A DNA stretch of 64,000 nucleotides from Microbacterium nymphoidis (GCF_021044885.1 NZ_JAJNOD010000005.1:62001-126000); one strand, 5' to 3'; counted from the stretch's first letter, positions 43,630 through 52,925 are shown. Notes: generated by a model not told the origin, from the letters alone. Made by a program: numbers and translations.

Positions 43630-44640
43630 ATGCCGCGAAGACCGTCGCCCGACCGCGCCCCCAACCAGGTGGACGTCGCCCGCCGTGCCGGGGTGTCGGC
43701 GCAGACGGTGTCACGCGTGATGTCCGGTCAGGACACGGTGAGACCGGAAACGGCGCAGCGCGTGCTGGCCGCCGTGGATGAGCTCGGGTACCGCGTGCAC
43801 GGAGCCGCGGCTGCCCTCGCCACCGGCCGGACGCGCATGCTCGGGGTGATCGTGGTCTCCAACGTGCAGTACTCGTCCGCCGTCATCAGCGCCGGCATCG
43901 AAGACGTCGCCACCGACCGCGGCTACACCGTGACCACCACGGCCGTCGCCAAGCACGCCCCCGTCTCCGACTTCACCGACGCCTTCGACCGGCTCGAACG
44001 CCAGGGGGCCGAGGGCATCATCCTGGTGGCGCCGTTCGAGTTCGAGGACGAGGCCATGCAGCAGCGTCTGGCGCGCACTCCCACCGAGCGCGGCGACCGG
44101 CGTGCGGGCGTGGTCGATCAGGAGCTCATCGCGCGCCTGGCCACCGAGCATCTGCTGGAGCTCGGCCATGGCAACGTCTGGCACATCAGCGGCGACGAGG
44201 GGTGGGCGGAGACGCACAAGCGCCGCGACGGCTGGACGCGCGTGCTCCGGGAGCGCGACATCACACCGCCGCCGGTGATCCCCGGCGACTGGACACCGGA
44301 GTCGGGGTACCGCGCCGGACAGGTGCTGGCGGGCATCCCCGACGCCACGGCCGTCTTCGTCGCCAGCGACGAGATGGCCTTCGGCGTGATCCGCGCACTC
44401 CACGAGGCCGGCCGGATGGTGCCCGACGACGTCTCCGTGGTCAGCGTCGACGACATCGATCTCGCCGCCTACGCCTCGCCCGCTCTCACGACCGTGCGCC
44501 AGCCGTTCCGTTCCGTCGGCCGCGACGCCGCGCTGCGGGTGATCGCGCAGATCGAGGGCCGCGATCCGGACGCCGAGGATTTCGACGTCACGGAACCCAC
44601 GCTCATCATCCGCTCCTCCACGGCGGCACCGGCGCGCTGA
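43630..44640 (+). CDS. LacI-family transcriptional regulator
   Basis: A 336-residue LacI/GalR repressor: helix-turn-helix VDVARRAGVSAQTVSRVMSG near residue 14-33, hinge helix around AAAALATG, and a periplasmic-binding-like effector domain (LGVIVVSNVQYSSAVISAGI; FVASDEMAFGVIRALHEAG; VSVVSVDDIDLAAYASPALT). In the middle, ARTPTERGDRRAGVVDQELI replaces the usual Val-rich strand. It diverges from the GH35 beta-galactosidase gene, the natural target. TACCAT 6 bases upstream supports the ATG and a leaderless mRNA. Confidence 0.93.
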   Translation: MPRRPSPDRAPNQVDVARRAGVSAQTVSRVMSGQDTVRPETAQRVLAAVDELGYRVHGAAAALATGRTRMLGVIVVSNVQYSSAVISAGIEDVATDRGYTVTTTAVAKHAPVSDFTDAFDRLERQGAEGIILVAPFEFEDEAMQQRLARTPTERGDRRAGVVDQELIARLATEHLLELGHGNVWHISGDEGWAETHKRRDGWTRVLRERDITPPPVIPGDWTPESGYRAGQVLAGIPDATAVFVASDEMAFGVIRALHEAGRMVPDDVSVVSVDDIDLAAYASPALTTVRQPFRSVGRDAALRVIAQIEGRDPDAEDFDVTEPTLIIRSSTAAPAR

Positions 44641-44643
44641 CAC

Positions 44644-45024
44644 TCACCCCCAGGGGCTGACCGGCTGCTCGCCGGGCTCCGGGTGGCGCAGCGTCCGGGG
44701 TGCGGGCCATTCCAGCTCGATCAGCTGGACCGGCACGTCGATGGCACCGAAGTCGTCGGTCTTGACGACGACGCGTTCGGGGGTCACCTCCACCAGCCGC
44801 ACCACCCAGGCACCGCCGTCCTCGCGATCCAGCACCCACTTGTCGGCGAGCCAGCTGAGACCGATGGAGTCCAGCGAAGCCTCGGCGTCCAGCCAGTCGA
44901 CCACCCCGGGCACCTCGCGGCCGAGCAGGTTCACGGCCACCCAGGCATCTCCCTCGGGACGGATCCAGCCGAGCAGCTCGCGATCTTCGGCACGGCGGTG
45001 CTCGGTCCAGTCTTCGGGGATCAT
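44644..45024 (-). CDS. hypothetical protein, 126 aa
   Basis: A soluble Trp-rich protein (IPEDWTEHRRAEDRELLGWI, GLSWLADKWVLDREDGGAWV, then VRLVEVTPERVVVKTDDFGA) with alternating strands; no signal or membrane segment. I know no named family. Two starts are in frame: GTG at 45030 and ATG at 45024. TACGAT lies exactly 6 bases before the ATG and directly abuts the GTG, so the ATG is preferred. Convergent with lacI, 3 bases between stops. Confidence 0.75.
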   Translation of the reverse strand: MIPEDWTEHRRAEDRELLGWIRPEGDAWVAVNLLGREVPGVVDWLDAEASLDSIGLSWLADKWVLDREDGGAWVVRLVEVTPERVVVKTDDFGAIDVPVQLIELEWPAPRTLRHPEPGEQPVSPWG

Positions 45025-45030
45025 GTGCAC

Positions 45031-45036
45031 ATCGTA
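45031..45036 (-). promoter_or_regulatory. -10 element deciding the start at 45024
   Basis: TACGAT on the minus strand; 6 bases from the ATG at 45024, none from the alternative GTG at 45030. Confidence 0.45.
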
Positions 45037-45055
45037 GGCGCAACGGTCGTCAGAG

Positions 45056-45991
45056 CTAGTGCACGTACTCCATGAGCTCGAGTCCGAGGATCCGCAGCGC
45101 CTCCGCCACCTGCAGGCGGTGCGCCGACGACAGGTCGTCGAAGGCCGCCGTCACCGCGTACGCCACACCTGCCCGCGGACCCGCGAGCACGCCCGCCTCG
45201 CTGCGGACGCCGTCCGCCCGGCCGGTCTTGTTGACGAACAGCAGCCGGTGCTTGTCATCCTCGTGATCGTAGGGATCGAGTCCCGTCGCCGCCCCCACCA
45301 TGCTGAGGTCGGTGGCCAGATTCAGCCACTCCCCCACCTGGGCGCTGACGGCAGCATCCACCGCGGCCCCGTTGACGATGAGAGTCATCAGCTCGGCGAG
45401 TTCGCGCGTGGTACCGAGGGCGAACTGCGGGGCGTCATCCGGGCCACGGGTGTCCCGGTGTTCGTCGAGCACCGCGAGGTGGGCGAGACCGAGTGCTTCC
45501 AGACGGGAGCTGACGGCGGGCAGCCCCACCTGCGCGAGCAGCGCGTTCGTCGCCGCCTGATCGCCCACGGCTGCAGACAACACGGCGAGGTCGGACAGCG
45601 ACAGCGTTGAGGCGCGCAGGTGCGCCCACAGGCCGCGAGAGACCGAGCCACTCAGCGCGGAGCGCTCCACGGTGGCCGCGGGATCCAGCCGGCCATCGCG
45701 GAACGCGGCGGCAACCTCCACGAGGATGGCCACCGAGCCGACGTCCGCCACCGGCAGCGAGACGAAGTCGTCGCCGGCGAAGACGACCATGTCGTTGTCG
45801 AGGTCGCGCACGTGCGCCGACACCCGGGCGCCCGCACGTGCCAGATCGCTGAGCGCCGCGAGGGTGGCATCGAACGAGCGCTTCGTGGGGCCACCACGAC
45901 GACGCGACACCGGCGCAGGCTGCGAGGCGCGGCTGGAACGGCGGGTGGGGCGCACTCCGCCCGCGTCGTCCGAACCCGCGGCCTCGATCAT
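45056..45991 (-). CDS. class A beta-lactamase-like serine hydrolase
   Basis: A 311-residue protein similar to class A beta-lactamase/serine hydrolase domains: helical ALSDLARAGARVSAHVRDLD, SVAILVEVAAAFRDGRLDPA at the usual SxxK position, a mid-domain AVGDQAATNALLAQVGLPA (the SDN-loop region), and VNKTGRADGVRSEAGVL at the KTG strand. The Ser-x-x-Lys pair is not intact (SVAILVEV), so hydrolase activity is doubtful. No signal peptide is visible: about 40 residues at the start are Arg/Pro/Ser-rich. Start at 45991 is the best ATG. May act in cell-wall or ester metabolism. Confidence 0.72.
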   Translation of the reverse strand: MIEAAGSDDAGGVRPTRRSSRASQPAPVSRRRGGPTKRSFDATLAALSDLARAGARVSAHVRDLDNDMVVFAGDDFVSLPVADVGSVAILVEVAAAFRDGRLDPAATVERSALSGSVSRGLWAHLRASTLSLSDLAVLSAAVGDQAATNALLAQVGLPAVSSRLEALGLAHLAVLDEHRDTRGPDDAPQFALGTTRELAELMTLIVNGAAVDAAVSAQVGEWLNLATDLSMVGAATGLDPYDHEDDKHRLLFVNKTGRADGVRSEAGVLAGPRAGVAYAVTAAFDDLSSAHRLQVAEALRILGLELMEYVH

Positions 45992-46028
45992 CCGCTGCTG
46001 CCTCCTCGTCCGGCTCAGGGCCGAACGG

Positions 46029-47993
46029 TCACCAGATCGTGACACGCTCGTCGGCCGGCAGGAAGAGGGCGTCCTTCTCGGTGACCTCGAACGCGTCGTA
46101 GAACGCATCGACGTTGCGGAGGATCTGGTTGCAGCGGAACTCGTTGGGCGAGTGCGGGTCGACCGTCAGGAGGCGGACCGCCTCAGCGTCGCGGATCTTC
46201 AGCTGCCACACCTGACCCCACGACAGCAGCAGGCGCTGCACGCCCGTGTAGCCGTCGATCACCGGCGCCTGCGCGCCCTCGAGCGAGAGCTCATACGCGC
46301 GCAGCGCGATGCCGAGACCACCGAGGTCGCCGATGTTCTCACCGATGGTGAGGGCGCCATTGACGTGGTGCTCCTCGCCGAGACCCAGCGGGGTGAGCTG
46401 GTCGTACTGCGCGATGAGGGACGCCGTGCGCTCCTCGAACGCCGCACGATCGGCATCGGTCCACCAGTCCTCGAGCTTGCCGTCGCCGTCGAAACGGCTG
46501 CCCTGGTCATCGAAGCCGTGGCCGATCTCGTGCCCAATCACCGCGCCGATGCCGCCGTAGTTCGCCGCAGCATCGCGATCCAGCTCGAAGAACGGGAACT
46601 GCAGGATAGCCGCCGGGAAGACGATCTCGTTCATCAGCGGGTTGTAGTACGCGTTGACCGTCTGCGGCGTCATCAGCCACTCGTCGCGGTCGATGGGCTG
46701 TCCCACGCGACGCACCTGACGGTCGTGCTCGAACTGGTTGGAGCGGAGCACGTTGCCCAGCAGGTCGTCGGCCGCGATCTCCAGTTCGTCGTATTCACGC
46801 CAGACGTCGGGGTAGCCGATCTTCGGGGTGAACTTCGACAGCTTGTCGAGCGCCTTCGCACGCGTCTCCGGCCCCATCCAGTCCAGCGTCTCGATGCTCT
46901 GGCGGTAGGCCTCGATGAGGTTGGCCACCAGCGTGTCCATCTCGGCCTTCGCCGCCGGCGGGAAGTGACGCTCCACGTAGACCTTGCCGATGGCGTCTCC
47001 CAGAGCGCCCTCCGCGAGCGAGACGCCCCGCTTCCAGCGAGCGCGGATCTCGGGGACACCGGTGAGGGCGGTGCCGTAGAAGGCGAAGTTCTCCTCGACG
47101 AACGCGCTGCCCAGGTACGGGGCTGCCGCGTGCACCAGGCGCCAGCGCAGCCACGCCCGCCAGTCGTCCAGTCGCTCGGCCACCAGGAGCGAGCCCAGCG
47201 ACTCGGCGAAGCTCGGCTGGTAGAGCACGACCTCGGCGAAGGCGTCGGGCTGCGCCACCGCGACGGCATCGCGCCAGGGAGTCAGATCGACACCCGCGGC
47301 CTGCTGCAGCTCGTCCCAGGTGCGGAGGTTGTACGTGGCCACCGCGTCGCGGCTGCGGACGTTGTCCCAGTGGTGCGAGGCGATCTCGGTCTCCAGCGCG
47401 AACACCCGCTCGGCCTGCTCGTCGGCGTCCGAAACGTCCGCGAGGCGCAGCATGGCCGCGACGTGAGCGCGGAACTGGTCGCGGACGTCGGCGAAGTTCT
47501 CCAGCCGGTAGTAGCTCTCATCCGGCAGCGAGATGCCCGACTGGACCAGGAACGGAACGTAGCGCTCGGGGTTTCCCGGGTCGGGCTCGACGAACAGACC
47601 GAGCAGGGAGGCGACCCCTTCGCGATCCAGCGTGCCCAGCAGGTTCAGCAGCGATGAGACGTCGGTGACCTCCTCGACGCGGGCGAACTGCGCCTGCACG
47701 GGCGCGCTGCCGGCGGCCTCGATCGCGGCCTCGTCCATGAAGGAGGCATAGATGTCGCCGATCTTGCGTGCGGTGGTGCCGGGCTCGGCCTGCTGCGACT
47801 CCTCGACGATCTCGCGCACATGCTTCTCCGCGGCCTCGGCCAGCAGCATGAACGATCCCCAGCGAGCCTTGTCGGCGGGGATCTCGGTGCGATCGAGCCA
47901 GGTTCCGTTGACGAAGCGGTATAGGTCATCCTGCGGCCGGATGGTGGGGGAGAAGTCTTCCGTGAGCAGTCCAGAGCGCAGGTTTTCCGTCAT
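46029..47993 (-). CDS. pepO: M13-family metalloendopeptidase (PepO type)
   Basis: A 654-residue neprilysin-type zinc peptidase, cytoplasmic by lack of a signal. Zinc site HEIGH (488-492, in VIGHEIGHGFDDQGSRFDGD) with the third ligand in ENIGDLGG (about 552), substrate-binding NAYYNPLMNEIVFPA before it, and the family C-terminal W. It should cleave small peptides. The frame is open upstream to about 48200, but TATCCT lies 7 bases before the ATG at 47993 and gives the family length. Confidence 0.93.
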   Translation of the reverse strand: MTENLRSGLLTEDFSPTIRPQDDLYRFVNGTWLDRTEIPADKARWGSFMLLAEAAEKHVREIVEESQQAEPGTTARKIGDIYASFMDEAAIEAAGSAPVQAQFARVEEVTDVSSLLNLLGTLDREGVASLLGLFVEPDPGNPERYVPFLVQSGISLPDESYYRLENFADVRDQFRAHVAAMLRLADVSDADEQAERVFALETEIASHHWDNVRSRDAVATYNLRTWDELQQAAGVDLTPWRDAVAVAQPDAFAEVVLYQPSFAESLGSLLVAERLDDWRAWLRWRLVHAAAPYLGSAFVEENFAFYGTALTGVPEIRARWKRGVSLAEGALGDAIGKVYVERHFPPAAKAEMDTLVANLIEAYRQSIETLDWMGPETRAKALDKLSKFTPKIGYPDVWREYDELEIAADDLLGNVLRSNQFEHDRQVRRVGQPIDRDEWLMTPQTVNAYYNPLMNEIVFPAAILQFPFFELDRDAAANYGGIGAVIGHEIGHGFDDQGSRFDGDGKLEDWWTDADRAAFEERTASLIAQYDQLTPLGLGEEHHVNGALTIGENIGDLGGLGIALRAYELSLEGAQAPVIDGYTGVQRLLLSWGQVWQLKIRDAEAVRLLTVDPHSPNEFRCNQILRNVDAFYDAFEVTEKDALFLPADERVTIW

Positions 47994-48000
47994 GTCGACA

Positions 48001-48006
48001 AGGATA
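48001..48006 (-). promoter_or_regulatory. -10 element of pepO
   Basis: TATCCT on the minus strand, 7 bases before the ATG; leaderless pattern. Confidence 0.4.
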
Positions 48007-48208
48007 TGTGCCGCGCCCGACATCGCGGCTGTGAAGCACCATTGCGTCATATCGGCGTCACATTGATGTTGCCGTCCATGCAGCGTCGCGGCGGTCTCGG
48101 GATGGCACGGGCCGGATCGGCCCCGTTCCCCCGCGCCACGCCGGGGCCCGTATGCCGCGTGCATACCCATGCCAGAATCGACGTACCTCCCACCCCTCAA
48201 GGAGTGTC

Positions 48209-49258
48209 ATGTCCCCCGAAGCGCCTCCGACAGCGCCCCGCGTCCTCGTGGTCGACGACGACCCGGACGTCGCCCTTCTGGTGAAAGTCCTGCTCGAACG
48301 CCGCGCCGGGGCGGAGGTCGAGGTCGCCACCAGTGGTGAATCCGCCCTGGCACGGGTGAGCGCCTTCCGCCCGGATCTGGTCGTCACGGACATCGAGATG
48401 CCCGGGCTCAGCGGCTTGGAGCTGCTGGCCGAACTGCGCCGACGCATGCCCGGCGTCCCGGTGGTGGTCATGACCGCGCACGTTTCGGTCGAGTACGCCG
48501 TCTCGGCGTTGCGCGCCCAGGCCGACGAGTTCCTCACCAAGCCGCTGGACAATGCGCGCCTGGTCGATGTCGTGCAGCGTCTCGCTGAGGAGGGTCGTGC
48601 GCGCCGCGGCCATCGCCGCCAGACCGTGCTGGCGGTGGGCGCCCACCCGGATGACGTGGAGATCGGCGTGGGCGGGATCCTCGACGCGCACGCCGCTGCC
48701 GGGGACGAGATCACCATCCTCACCCTGTCTCGCGGCTCGCGCGGCGGCAATGCCGACAGCAGACAGGGCGAGTCGCTGGCGGCCGCCGAGCTGCTCGGGG
48801 CGCGCCTGTTCCTCAAGGATCTGGTGGACACCGAGATCTCCGGCGGCGGGGCCACCGTCCGTCTCATCGAAGAGGTCGTCGCCGAGGTGCAGCCCACGGT
48901 CGTCTACACCCACAGCGTCCATGATCGCCACCAGGACCACCGTGCGGTGAGCGAGGCGACGACCGTCGCCACGCGGCGCGTCGGCACCGTCGCCTGCTAT
49001 CAGAGCCCTTCGGCCACGATCGAGTTCCACCCGACCCGCTTCGTGCGGATCGAGGACTACCTGGATCGCAAGCTCGAGCTCTTGGCGTGCTTCGGCTCGC
49101 AGACCGCGTCCCGCGACTATCTGGCGCCCGACTTCGTCACGGCCACGGCCCGGTACTGGTCGCGTTTCGGGGGCGGCTCCGCGGTGGAGCCGCTGGAGAT
49201 CCTCCGCGAGACCGCCGAATTCGTACGCGTGCACGCGTACGCCGAACAGGAGGCATGA
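48209..49258 (+). CDS. receiver domain fused to PIG-L deacetylase
   Basis: A 349-residue fusion. Residues 10-125 are a CheY-like receiver with a complete active site: DDD (16-18), phospho-acceptor Asp61 in VTDIEMPG, Thr89 and Lys111 in FLTKP. Residues 137-349 are a PIG-L (LmbE-like) zinc N-deacetylase: AHPDD (145-149), and HDRHQDH (238-244) supplies the third zinc ligand. PIG-L enzymes remove acetyl from GlcNAc-containing lipids or thiols. Here the activity is presumably controlled by phosphorylation, an unusual output. GGAG precedes the ATG. It heads a seven-gene overlapping operon that ends in a histidine kinase. Confidence 0.9.
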   Translation: MSPEAPPTAPRVLVVDDDPDVALLVKVLLERRAGAEVEVATSGESALARVSAFRPDLVVTDIEMPGLSGLELLAELRRRMPGVPVVVMTAHVSVEYAVSALRAQADEFLTKPLDNARLVDVVQRLAEEGRARRGHRRQTVLAVGAHPDDVEIGVGGILDAHAAAGDEITILTLSRGSRGGNADSRQGESLAAAELLGARLFLKDLVDTEISGGGATVRLIEEVVAEVQPTVVYTHSVHDRHQDHRAVSEATTVATRRVGTVACYQSPSATIEFHPTRFVRIEDYLDRKLELLACFGSQTASRDYLAPDFVTATARYWSRFGGGSAVEPLEILRETAEFVRVHAYAEQEA

Positions 49259-50244
49259 TGCCGATCCGCGTACTCGTGACAGGGGCCGGCGGCCCCGCCG
49301 GCGTCGCCGTCATCCGTTCCCTGCTCACGCGCACGGATGTCACGGTCTTCGCCGCCGACATGGACGGCTGGGCGAGCGGCATCTACCTCGTTCCCGCCCC
49401 GCAGCGGCGTCTGGTACCTCCGGGCGCGGACGCCGGCTTCGTCCCCGCCCTGGCACGACTGGTGCGCGAGGACCACCTCGACCTGGTGATCTCCACCGTC
49501 GACGTCGAGCTGATCGAGCTGGCGGATCGCCGTGGCGAGCTCGCACCCGCCATGCTGGCGGCACCGACGGCCGACACCCTCGCCTGCGCGCTGGACAAGC
49601 TCGCCCTGGCGCGTCGCTGCCAGCACACCGGGCTGGTGCCGCGCACCGAGCCCGTCGGCCCGGACGCCCTCGCGGTGGACTGGACCTTCCCGGTGTTCGC
49701 CAAGCCGCGCCGGGGAGCCGGCAGCCGCGGCATCCGCCTGGTCCCGGATCGCGCGGCCCTCGAAGCCCTGCCGGGTGACGCCGACCTCATCGTGCAGGAC
49801 TTCCTACCCGGCGACGAATACTCGGTGGACGTGATCGCCGATCACGACAGCCGTGTGGTGGCTGCAGTGCCGCGCACCCGCACACGGGTCGACTCCGGCG
49901 TGGCCATCGCCGGTCGCACCGTGCACGACCCTGAGCTGGAGGAGGCCGCAGCGCGCATCGCCGAGGCGATCGGGCTGGTGGGTGTCGCCAACGTGCAGCT
50001 GCGACGCGACCGCGACGGACGAGCGGTCCTGCTGGAGGTCAACCCCCGCTTCCCCGGAGCGCTGCCGCTCACGATCGCCGCAGGTGTGGACATCCCGTCC
50101 CTCGTGGTGGATCTGTTCACCGGCGTGGACCTCCCGGACCGCCTGCCGTTCCGGGAGCTCGCCACGGTGCGCTTCCTGGAGGACGTGATCCTCGATCCCG
50201 CAGAGCTGCTGGAATCGGACCACGCCGGACACCAGGACGACTGA
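49258..50244 (+). CDS. ATP-grasp enzyme (carbamoyl-phosphate-synthase-like)
   Basis: A 328-residue ATP-grasp protein: pre-ATP Rossmann start RVLVTGAGGPAGVAVIRSLL, ATP-binding strands with FAKPRRGAGSRGIRLV (about 140-155) and VQDFLPGDEYSVDVIAD, and the Mg2+ site LLEVNPRFPG. Similar to CarB-like/PylC carboxylate-amine ligases that join an acid to an amine. Two ATG codons in frame (49255, 49258); the second has AGGAGG at better spacing and overlaps the preceding stop by one base. It is in the deacetylase operon, so it may modify the freed amine, an inference. Confidence 0.88.
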   Translation: MPIRVLVTGAGGPAGVAVIRSLLTRTDVTVFAADMDGWASGIYLVPAPQRRLVPPGADAGFVPALARLVREDHLDLVISTVDVELIELADRRGELAPAMLAAPTADTLACALDKLALARRCQHTGLVPRTEPVGPDALAVDWTFPVFAKPRRGAGSRGIRLVPDRAALEALPGDADLIVQDFLPGDEYSVDVIADHDSRVVAAVPRTRTRVDSGVAIAGRTVHDPELEEAAARIAEAIGLVGVANVQLRRDRDGRAVLLEVNPRFPGALPLTIAAGVDIPSLVVDLFTGVDLPDRLPFRELATVRFLEDVILDPAELLESDHAGHQDD

Positions 50245-50957
50245 TGCTCGAGATCCTGCGCGGCGACCATCACGTGCACTCCACGTTCTCCGACGATGCC
50301 GTCTCCACGCCGGAGGAGAACGTCGCGGCCGCGCACACCGCAGGGCTCCGGGAAGTCCGCCTCGTCGATCACGTCCGCCGGAGCACGACGTGGGTTCCCG
50401 ACTACGTCCGGGCGATGCGTGCCCTCGCCGTTCCGGACGGGCTGAAGGTGCGCACCGGCGTCGAGGCGAAGATCCTCGATCGCGACGGGACGCTCGACAT
50501 CCCGCCACTGCCCGATGGCGTGGAGCGGATCCTGATCGCCGACCACCAGTTCCCCGCCGCGGAGGGTCCGCTCGGGCCGACCGAAGTGCGACGGCGCATC
50601 GATGCGGGATGGTCGATCGCCGATGTGCTGGACGACTACGTGGGTGCGCTCATCGCGGTGATGCAGCGCCACCCCGGCAACCAGCTCGCGCACTGCTTCT
50701 CGCTGCTTCCCAAGCTGGGCATCGAGGAGTCCGCCGTCGGTGAGGAGCGCCTCACCGCCTGGGCCGATGCCGCGCGGGCGACGGGCACCATCGTCGAGGT
50801 CAACGAGAAGTGGGCGTGCCCTGCCCCGGCCGCCCTCGCGGCAGCACGCCGCGCCGGTGTCGAGCTCGCGGCGGCCACCGACAGCCACACCGCCGGTGAC
50901 GTGGGACGGTACGCCCGAGTCCGCGACCTGCTCGACGCGCTCGGTGACCCGCTGTGA
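50244..50957 (+). CDS. PHP-domain metal-dependent hydrolase
   Basis: A 237-residue PHP protein: first metal ligands RGDHHVHSTFSDD (8-18), LVDHVRRS, Glu in RTGVEAKILD, ADHQFP, HCFSLLPK and the last cluster ATDSHTAGD near 217. All the expected His/Asp/Glu ligands are there. Related to histidinol-phosphate phosphatase and polymerase-type PHP domains; phosphatase activity on a sugar or nucleotide is likely. TGATG overlap with the ATP-grasp gene, GTGA overlap with the next. Confidence 0.87.
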   Translation: MLEILRGDHHVHSTFSDDAVSTPEENVAAAHTAGLREVRLVDHVRRSTTWVPDYVRAMRALAVPDGLKVRTGVEAKILDRDGTLDIPPLPDGVERILIADHQFPAAEGPLGPTEVRRRIDAGWSIADVLDDYVGALIAVMQRHPGNQLAHCFSLLPKLGIEESAVGEERLTAWADAARATGTIVEVNEKWACPAPAALAAARRAGVELAAATDSHTAGDVGRYARVRDLLDALGDPL

Positions 50958-52435
50958 ACGGTTTCGACGTCGCGCTCATCGTGGTGCTGCTGGTGTGCGT
51001 GTTCCTGGGCACGATTCCGGTGCTGTCTTCGGCTTACCAGTTCCTGCTGCTCCCGCTGCACGCGGTGCGCAACCACTACGGCAGAGCACGTCCGCACACC
51101 CCGCGGGTCGCCGTGGTGATCCCGGCGTGGAACGAGGGGCTGGTGATCGGCTCGTCGATCGACCGCCTCCTCACCCTGGACTACCCGGAGGACCTGCTAC
51201 GCATCTTCGTCGTGGACGATGCCTCCACGGACGACACCCCGGCCGTGGTGCGCGAGCGCGCCGCACGCCATCCCGGCCGCGTGGTGCACCTGCGGCGCGA
51301 GGTGGGCGGCGAAGGCAAGGCCCACACCCTGAACCATGGGATCGGCCGGATCCTGGCGGACGACTGGGCCGACGCCGTGCTGATCATGGACGCCGACGTG
51401 ATCTTCGCGCACGACTCGCTGCGCAAGATGGCACGTCACCTGGCGGACGAGCGCGTCGGCGCTGTCACCGCCTACATCGCGGAGGGCAGCGCGGATCGCA
51501 ACTATCTGACGCGCTTCATCGCGATCGAGTACGTGATCTCCCAGCTGGCCGCACGACGCACGCAGAACGTGCAGGGAGCCATCGCGTGCCTCGCCGGAGG
51601 CGCTCAGCTGCACTCACGGGCCAACCTCGAGGCGATCGGCGGACGCATCCCCACGGGCACCCTCGCCGAGGACACCATGACCACCTTCGAAGGCCAGCTT
51701 CACGGGCGGCGCATGGTGTTCGAACCGCACGCGGTGGTGCTCGCGGAGGAGCCGCGGACGATCGATGCCCTGTGGAAGCAACGGCTGCGCTGGGCGCGCG
51801 GCAACGTGCAGCTCACCTCGATCTACAAGCGTCTGTGGTTCCGTCCCAGCCGCGAACACCGCCTCGGCAGCCTCTCATTCGGACTGGTCTGGTTCAGCAT
51901 CCTGCTGCTGCCGGCGTTCATGCTGCTGGCATCCGCCGCCCTCCTCGTGCTGCTGATGCTGCACAGCGACATCGCTGAGGCGGCGTTTCGCTACATGTGG
52001 ATCTTCACGGCGTGCGTCTACATCTATCTGATCGTCTTCTCCGTGCAGCTGGACCCCCGGATCGGATGGCACTCGTGGCGAGAAGCGATCCTGTTCCCGG
52101 GCATCGGCGCGGTGCTTCTCATGCTCGCGGCGCTCTTCCCGAACCTGCCCGAGTTCGTCGCGCAGACGGTGTTCGGGGTGACGCTGGGCCATCAGGGCCA
52201 GATCACCCTCCTCGTGATCTTCTATCTCTGGGGACCGGTGTCGATGCTGGGAGCGTGGGTGGCGCGCTTCGCCGAGCGGCTGCCCGGTGGCCGCTTCCTC
52301 GCCGGCCTCATGCTGTACGTGTTCGGCTATGGCTCGCTCCTGTGCGCCATCACCGTCGATTCGTACATCAAGGAATGGCGGCGCGCGGACGCGTCGTGGG
52401 TCAAGACCGAGAAGGTCGGAAGGGTCGCCTCATGA
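50954..52435 (+). CDS. processive GT2 glycosyltransferase (membrane synthase)
   Basis: A 493-residue membrane synthase of family GT2 with the cellulose/hyaluronan synthase layout: one N-terminal transmembrane helix, GT-A domain with VVIPAWNEG and FVVDDASTDDT, DxD in IMDADVIF, TED-like base in GTLAEDTMTT, the processive motif QRLRW, then five or so helices at the C-terminus. Such enzymes polymerise and export a beta-linked glycan from UDP-sugars (NodC, PgaC, HasA). With a deacetylase in the operon, GlcNAc is a candidate monomer. GTG start overlaps the PHP stop (GTGA). Confidence 0.9.
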   Translation: MNGFDVALIVVLLVCVFLGTIPVLSSAYQFLLLPLHAVRNHYGRARPHTPRVAVVIPAWNEGLVIGSSIDRLLTLDYPEDLLRIFVVDDASTDDTPAVVRERAARHPGRVVHLRREVGGEGKAHTLNHGIGRILADDWADAVLIMDADVIFAHDSLRKMARHLADERVGAVTAYIAEGSADRNYLTRFIAIEYVISQLAARRTQNVQGAIACLAGGAQLHSRANLEAIGGRIPTGTLAEDTMTTFEGQLHGRRMVFEPHAVVLAEEPRTIDALWKQRLRWARGNVQLTSIYKRLWFRPSREHRLGSLSFGLVWFSILLLPAFMLLASAALLVLLMLHSDIAEAAFRYMWIFTACVYIYLIVFSVQLDPRIGWHSWREAILFPGIGAVLLMLAALFPNLPEFVAQTVFGVTLGHQGQITLLVIFYLWGPVSMLGAWVARFAERLPGGRFLAGLMLYVFGYGSLLCAITVDSYIKEWRRADASWVKTEKVGRVAS

Positions 52436-52581
52436 GCGCACACTCGCCCCGGGACGCGGAGAGGGACGCGCGGGACATCGCCCGTGACGCCCGCCGCGAG
52501 CGGCTGCTGATTCCGCAGGCGCTCATCGCCCTGATCGTCGTGGCGGCCGTGGTCGTCCTGCGCGAACTGCTGCTGCGATGA
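52432..52581 (+). CDS. 49-residue single-pass membrane protein in signalling operon
   Basis: Polar, strongly charged N-terminus rich in Arg/Asp (DAERDARDIARDARRERLL) and one C-terminal transmembrane helix (ALIALIVVAAVVVLRELLLR at the end). The heptad-like charge pattern could form a short coiled coil. It overlaps both neighbours by four bases (ATGA twice), so it is a genuine co-translated part. Could anchor or regulate the GT2 synthase, or couple to the kinase. No family recognised. Confidence 0.7.
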   Translation: MSAHSPRDAERDARDIARDARRERLLIPQALIALIVVAAVVVLRELLLR

Positions 52582-52925
52582 TCTCGCGACCGCTTGCTCT
52601 CGTGGTCGAAGACAGCGAGGACCAGGTGGAGCTGCTCCGGCGCTACCTGGGTCGTGAGGGCTTCGACACCTTCGCCGCCTTGGACGCGGAGGCGGCCATC
52701 GCCGCGCTGGATGACATCTGCCCGCAACTGGCGATCATCGATCTGCTGCTGCCGGGCATCTCCGGCGCGGAGTGCGCGCTCCGCGTGCGCGAACGTCACC
52801 CCGACTGCCGCCTGGTCATCAGCTCGGTGCTCGACGAGGCCGACTACCCCGCGGCTGACGCAGCGCTCCCGAAGCCGGTGCGAGGATCGGAATTCCACGA
52901 CATGATGCAGCGGATGTACCCGTGA
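52578..52925 (+). CDS. stand-alone receiver protein (CheY-like)
   Basis: A 115-residue receiver with no output domain: acidic pair VVEDSED (10-15), phospho-acceptor Asp55 in IIDLLLPG, Ser at VISSV and Lys in LPKPV. It probably shuttles phosphate between the kinase at 52922 and the receiver of the deacetylase fusion, or tunes one of them; a phosphorelay within one operon. Overlaps the small gene and the kinase gene by four bases each. Confidence 0.9.
   Translation: MISRPLALVVEDSEDQVELLRRYLGREGFDTFAALDAEAAIAALDDICPQLAIIDLLLPGISGAECALRVRERHPDCRLVISSVLDEADYPAADAALPKPVRGSEFHDMMQRMYP

Noticed and set aside
41641-44640. A 999-codon plus-strand open frame covering beta-galactosidase and lacI
   Set aside because: The 5' two-thirds is the opposite strand of the GH35 gene and has Arg/His/Gly-rich composition without domains; only the lacI part at its end is real.
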